The translations under genes were made by a program, and so were the position numbers. Positions 60,314 through 64,000 of a DNA stretch of 64,000 nt are shown in pieces. This stretch comes from Anthopleura xanthogrammica (taxonomy: Eukaryota; Cnidaria; Anthozoa; Actiniaria; Actiniidae). A model generated the notes under the pieces. That model did no database searches. It had not been told where the DNA came from and worked only from the letters and a program-made list of their open reading frames with translations. The stretch lies in NCBI GenBank assembly GCA_964019055.1, contig OZ025212.1, positions 15,239,590-15,303,589 on the forward strand. The letters are read 5' to 3'. Within the stretch, counting starts at the first letter, position 1; every line of letters starts with the position of its first letter.

Positions 60314-61198
60314 ACATTCCAAAACTTTTTACTTTACCTCTAAATGTGATTTTCAATTATTTGTTGTTTTTTTACTTTTCTTTTCTTTCCTTTTCTTTTT
60401 TGTTGTCATCGTTTTTAATTTTGTAGGCTACGTTTTTGGAAAGTAGTGTATATCCAACACTCACTACCAATCTGCTTAGTTACAGAATCTCATGCGTCCA
60501 AGAAACTTTGACAAGGCCAGAAAAAAACTATTATACTAGAAGCGATGATCGCATTTAGCTGGATTCCTCTTGTTCTTTTGAAAATTGGAAGGCTCAGGTT
60601 AAGGAGATTGATTTGTTTTTATTGATTGATTAACCAGGACCATACTTCCAGACATCGATTGCTGAAGCATCGTATGGACTTACGGCTACGCTGGAGATTT
60701 CGGCCCCAACACCGCTATCCCGGGAGGACATTACTGACTGATCAGGAAGCTCGGCCGAAGCCTAAGGGAGAGGTTAGTCGGCCCCTAGACCGTAGATGAT
60801 TAACCCCTTGCTATGAACAGCACACCCGGTATGTCGCTTGTGTCGTTGATGGTTTTGCCGCTATGGTTATTTCTTTCCGTGTGGGATGTGTTTTCAAAAA
60901 CCATTCTCGATGTATCCACAGATCAGCTAGGGATAGAAATCAGAACTGGCAAGTTTTTATCATCTTATCCCTTAATATACTTTAACAGGAAGCATTTTTT
61001 TGTTATCATGTGAGATATGCAAAAGCACACCAAGCACACGCATGCGTATATTGGAATTATTATCAGCAGTGAAAAGAAAACAAAACAAACAAATTGCAAG
61101 CGACCCAGAGTGTGCCGTTTTGATTGACATTCCACTCACAGGTGACCTTCAGGGCTCTGTGTAATTACCATCAAAATAGCGTATAACTTTGGTGACTG
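60314..61198. other. Spacer between minisatellites, unit 6
   Basis: Near-identical to 42816-43701, including GC-rich block copy 7 and the MNSTPGMSL frame at 60813-61013. Confidence 0.6.
60634..60828. repeat. GC-rich conserved block, copy 7
   Basis: Same block as 7841-8034. Confidence 0.45.
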
Positions 61199-61457
61199 AG
61201 TATCCAATCATATCCTGGAGGATCCAATCATATCCTGGAGTATGCAATCATATCATGGAGGATCCGATCATATCCTTGAGTATCGAATCATATCCTGGAT
61301 GATCCAATCATGTTCTGGATGATCCAATCATATCCTGGAGGATCCAATCATATCCTGGAGGATCCAATCATATCCTGGAGGATCCAATCATATCCTGGAG
61401 GATCCAATCATATCCTGGAGTATGCAATCAAATTCTGGAGGATCCAATCGTATTCTA
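61199..61457. repeat. 20-bp minisatellite, unit 6 array (about 13 monomers)
   Basis: Same degenerate order as 43702-43958, ending CAATCGTATTC. Confidence 0.93.
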
Positions 61458-62757
61458 TTTCTTTTTTAAAAGCTTAAAGGAGCCAAAAGTTTTGTGACAT
61501 AGTCGGTAAAACAACCCAATTCAATGGCATTAAACTACTGTATTTTTAGAGGCCCTTTTTCTTTTCTCGGCAAAGAATACGAGCGCTAATCTAAACTCGA
61601 ATTCTTAATTAAAAATATATTTCTTTTTAAAAACGACCCTAGAAGGAAAGCAATTAGGCTAGATTTCAAAGCGCGCCTTTCAGTTCTAGCATGGCAGTAC
61701 TTGAAGATATTAGGGGGGGGGGGGGGGGAATCATGATGGAAATTTATTCGTATTAATGCACACACTGTTCAGCAGTAGTGCACATTCTGCCAGGCTTCAT
61801 TGTTAGCGTAAGCTTTTTCCGCGCTAAAATTCCAATTTAAATACCTGGTCCTCCGAGGTAGGGGGAAATGCGGCAATGGTGAACATGTGGCTTACGGGTT
61901 GATGCCTTTGATGCTCGCAAAACCAGTACTTTTTTACATCAAAAACAAGAAATTTCACATCATTAATACCTATTTAACTTGCGCTTTAAGAATTTGGTAG
62001 TTTTAGTACAAGAATCCAAAATTGTGGAAAATCCAAATTCGTGGATTATCATCTTGGATCGGACTTTTTCCAAAAGGAGCGTCGGATCGAAAAACTTTTC
62101 TTTGATATTTTGACTCAAAAACAATGAGGAAAGTGTAACGGTACTTGACGCATTGCTTTAAAGGAGTTATTTTTGAAAATTATGAATAAATATGGCTTTT
62201 ATGAAAAGAAAACAGATAAGGATGGCCAGTAGGACTAAGTGATTTTATTCCTCATGTTTTACCATTTCTTTTCAGTTTCATCAAACAAAAACTTAATAAA
62301 GCCTTCTAAAATCTCTCACTTGTGGCCAGAAGACATGCCAAAACAGAAAGGGCACTCGTAGCGTTACCATAGAAACCACATTGTAAAGGGACTGGCATGA
62401 GAAGGGAGCCGGTGTTTATTCCAAAGAGATGGATATTCTATACTGTGTAATGGCTTCAATACTATTGAAGTAAAAACAGAAAAAGTAAGTAGAGATGTGT
62501 ATGTGTTTAAAACAATATTTATACATGTATGTGTGTCTGTATATTCTAAACTATACAATCCTGTATGGGCTACCTGTGGAGTGAAGTAGGTCAACAGGAA
62601 GCCCAAATCATTTTTCAAAAAGTACCATTCATCTCTTGAATCAGACAGAACTTTGACCTCATAATTCGATTAACCTCATTTGTACAGAAAGATTCCACTC
62701 ATCACATCCATCCAAAATCACGTGACCAAGAATAGGAAAATAAATCAGGTCACAAAT
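61458..62757. other. Gene-less segment, second copy
   Basis: Same as 43959-45260 with only a few differences seen (for example GAACATGTGG for GAACAGTGG, and ACCTCATAATTC for ACATCATAATTC). No FReD-like exon. Confidence 0.65.
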
Positions 62758-64000
62758 TTCATCCAATCCATCTCGTGTACATTCTTATTCTGATGCGCCC
62801 ATCCAATCCATCTCGTGTACATTCTTATTCTGATGCGCCCATCCAATCCATCTCGTGTACATTCTTATTCTGATGCGCCCATCCAATCCATCTCGTGTAC
62901 ATTCTTATTCTGATGCGCCCATCCAATCCATCTCGTGTACATTCTTATTCTGATACGCCCATCCAATCCATCTTGTTTACATTCTTATTCTGATGCACCC
63001 ATCCAATCTATCTCGTGTACATTCTTATTCTGATGCGCCCATCCAATCTATCTCGTGTACATTCTTATTCTGATGCACCCATCCAATCCATCTCGTGTAC
63101 ATTCTTATTCTGATACACCCATCCAATCCATCTCGTCTTCATTCTTATTCTGATACACCCATCCAATCCATCTCGTGTACATTCTTATTCTGATACACCC
63201 ATCCAATCCATCTCGTGTACATTCTTATTCTGATGCGCCCATCCAATCCATCTCGTGTACATTCTTATTCTGGTACACCCATATAATCCATCTTGTTTAT
63301 ATTCTTATTCTGATGCGCCCATCCAATCCATCTCGTGTACATTCTTATTCTGATGCGCCCATCCAATCCATCTCGTGTACATTCTTATTCTGGTACACCC
63401 ATATAATCCATCTTGTTTATATTCTTATTCTGATGCGCCCATCGAATCCATCTCGTGTTCATTCTTATTCTGATGCACCCATCCAATCCATCTCGTGTAC
63501 ATTCTTATTCTGATGCACCCATCCAATCCATATAGTGTACATTCTTATTCTGATGAGCCCATCCAATCCATCTCGTGTACATTCTTATTCTGGTACACCC
63601 ATCCAATCCATCTCGTGTACATTCTTATTCTGATACACCCATCCAATCCATCTCGTGTACATTCTTATTCTGATGCGCCCATCCAATCCATCTCGTGTAC
63701 ATTCTTATTCTGGTACACCCATATAATCCATCTTGTTTATATTCTTATTCTGATGCGCCCATCCAATCCATCTCGTGTTCATTCTTATTCTGATGCACCC
63801 ATCCAATCCATCTCGTGTACATTCTTATTCTGATGCACCCATCCAATCCATATAGTGTACATTCTTATTCTGATGAGCCCATCCAATCCATCTCGTGTAC
63901 ATTCTTATTCTGGTACACCCATCCAATCCATCTTGTTTACATTCTTATTCTGATGCGCCCATCCAATCCATCTCGTGTACATTCTTATTCTGATGCGCCC
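62758..64000. repeat. 40-bp minisatellite with higher-order structure, runs off the window
   Basis: Same marker monomers (CATATAATCC, ATATAGTGTA, GATGAGCC) as 45261-50462, but the opening monomers differ. At least 31 monomers. Confidence 0.97.

Overview
The window is eukaryotic DNA: short GT-AG introns, TATA-box promoters, AATAAA signals, minisatellites and several transposon families. The proteins are secreted fibrinogen-related (FReD-like) polypeptides of a style I associate with cnidarians, probably an anthozoan. That placement is inference, since nothing here identifies the species. No rRNA, tRNA, CRISPR or bacterial-type operon was seen. || The layout is one large tandem array, all on the + strand. 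Six three-exon copies of the same gene start at 2772, 11430, 20616, 28393, 39837 and 57255. A typical unit reads: (AGAC)n tract, 5' flank with a poly-G/G-rich tract, CCAAT and TATA boxes, gene, 3' flank carrying relics of a second small spliced gene, a 40-bp minisatellite, a GC-rich conserved block of about 195 bp, a 20-bp minisatellite, a spacer, and the next (AGAC)n tract. Units of genes 1, 2 and 4 are short. Units of genes 3, 5 and 6 are lengthened upstream of the gene by a TTAA-flanked MITE, a fragment of a LINE endonuclease domain, a TA-flanked MITE and a duplicated piece of 5' flank. || Unit-specific insertions date the copies: a solo-LTR-like insertion inside the LINE fragment of unit 3, a 231-bp MITE in unit 4 (truncated in 5 and 6), an 868-bp inverted-repeat element in unit 6, and two foldback elements in unit 1. 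Between genes 5 and 6 lies a unit with no gene, dominated by a 5.2-kb 40-bp satellite with higher-order structure. About 39.1-45.3 kb and 56.5-62.8 kb are nearly identical, so genes 5 and 6 are either a very recent duplication or an assembly duplicate. || Each gene encodes a protein of about 260-265 residues with a signal peptide and a FReD-like domain. A 39-residue core is identical in all copies, while five short patches vary strongly. Gene 4 is visibly a mosaic, with a gene 2-like 5' half and a gene 3-like segment in exon 3. This pattern suggests gene conversion plus diversification in a secreted recognition or matrix protein family. The biological role itself cannot be read from the sequence.
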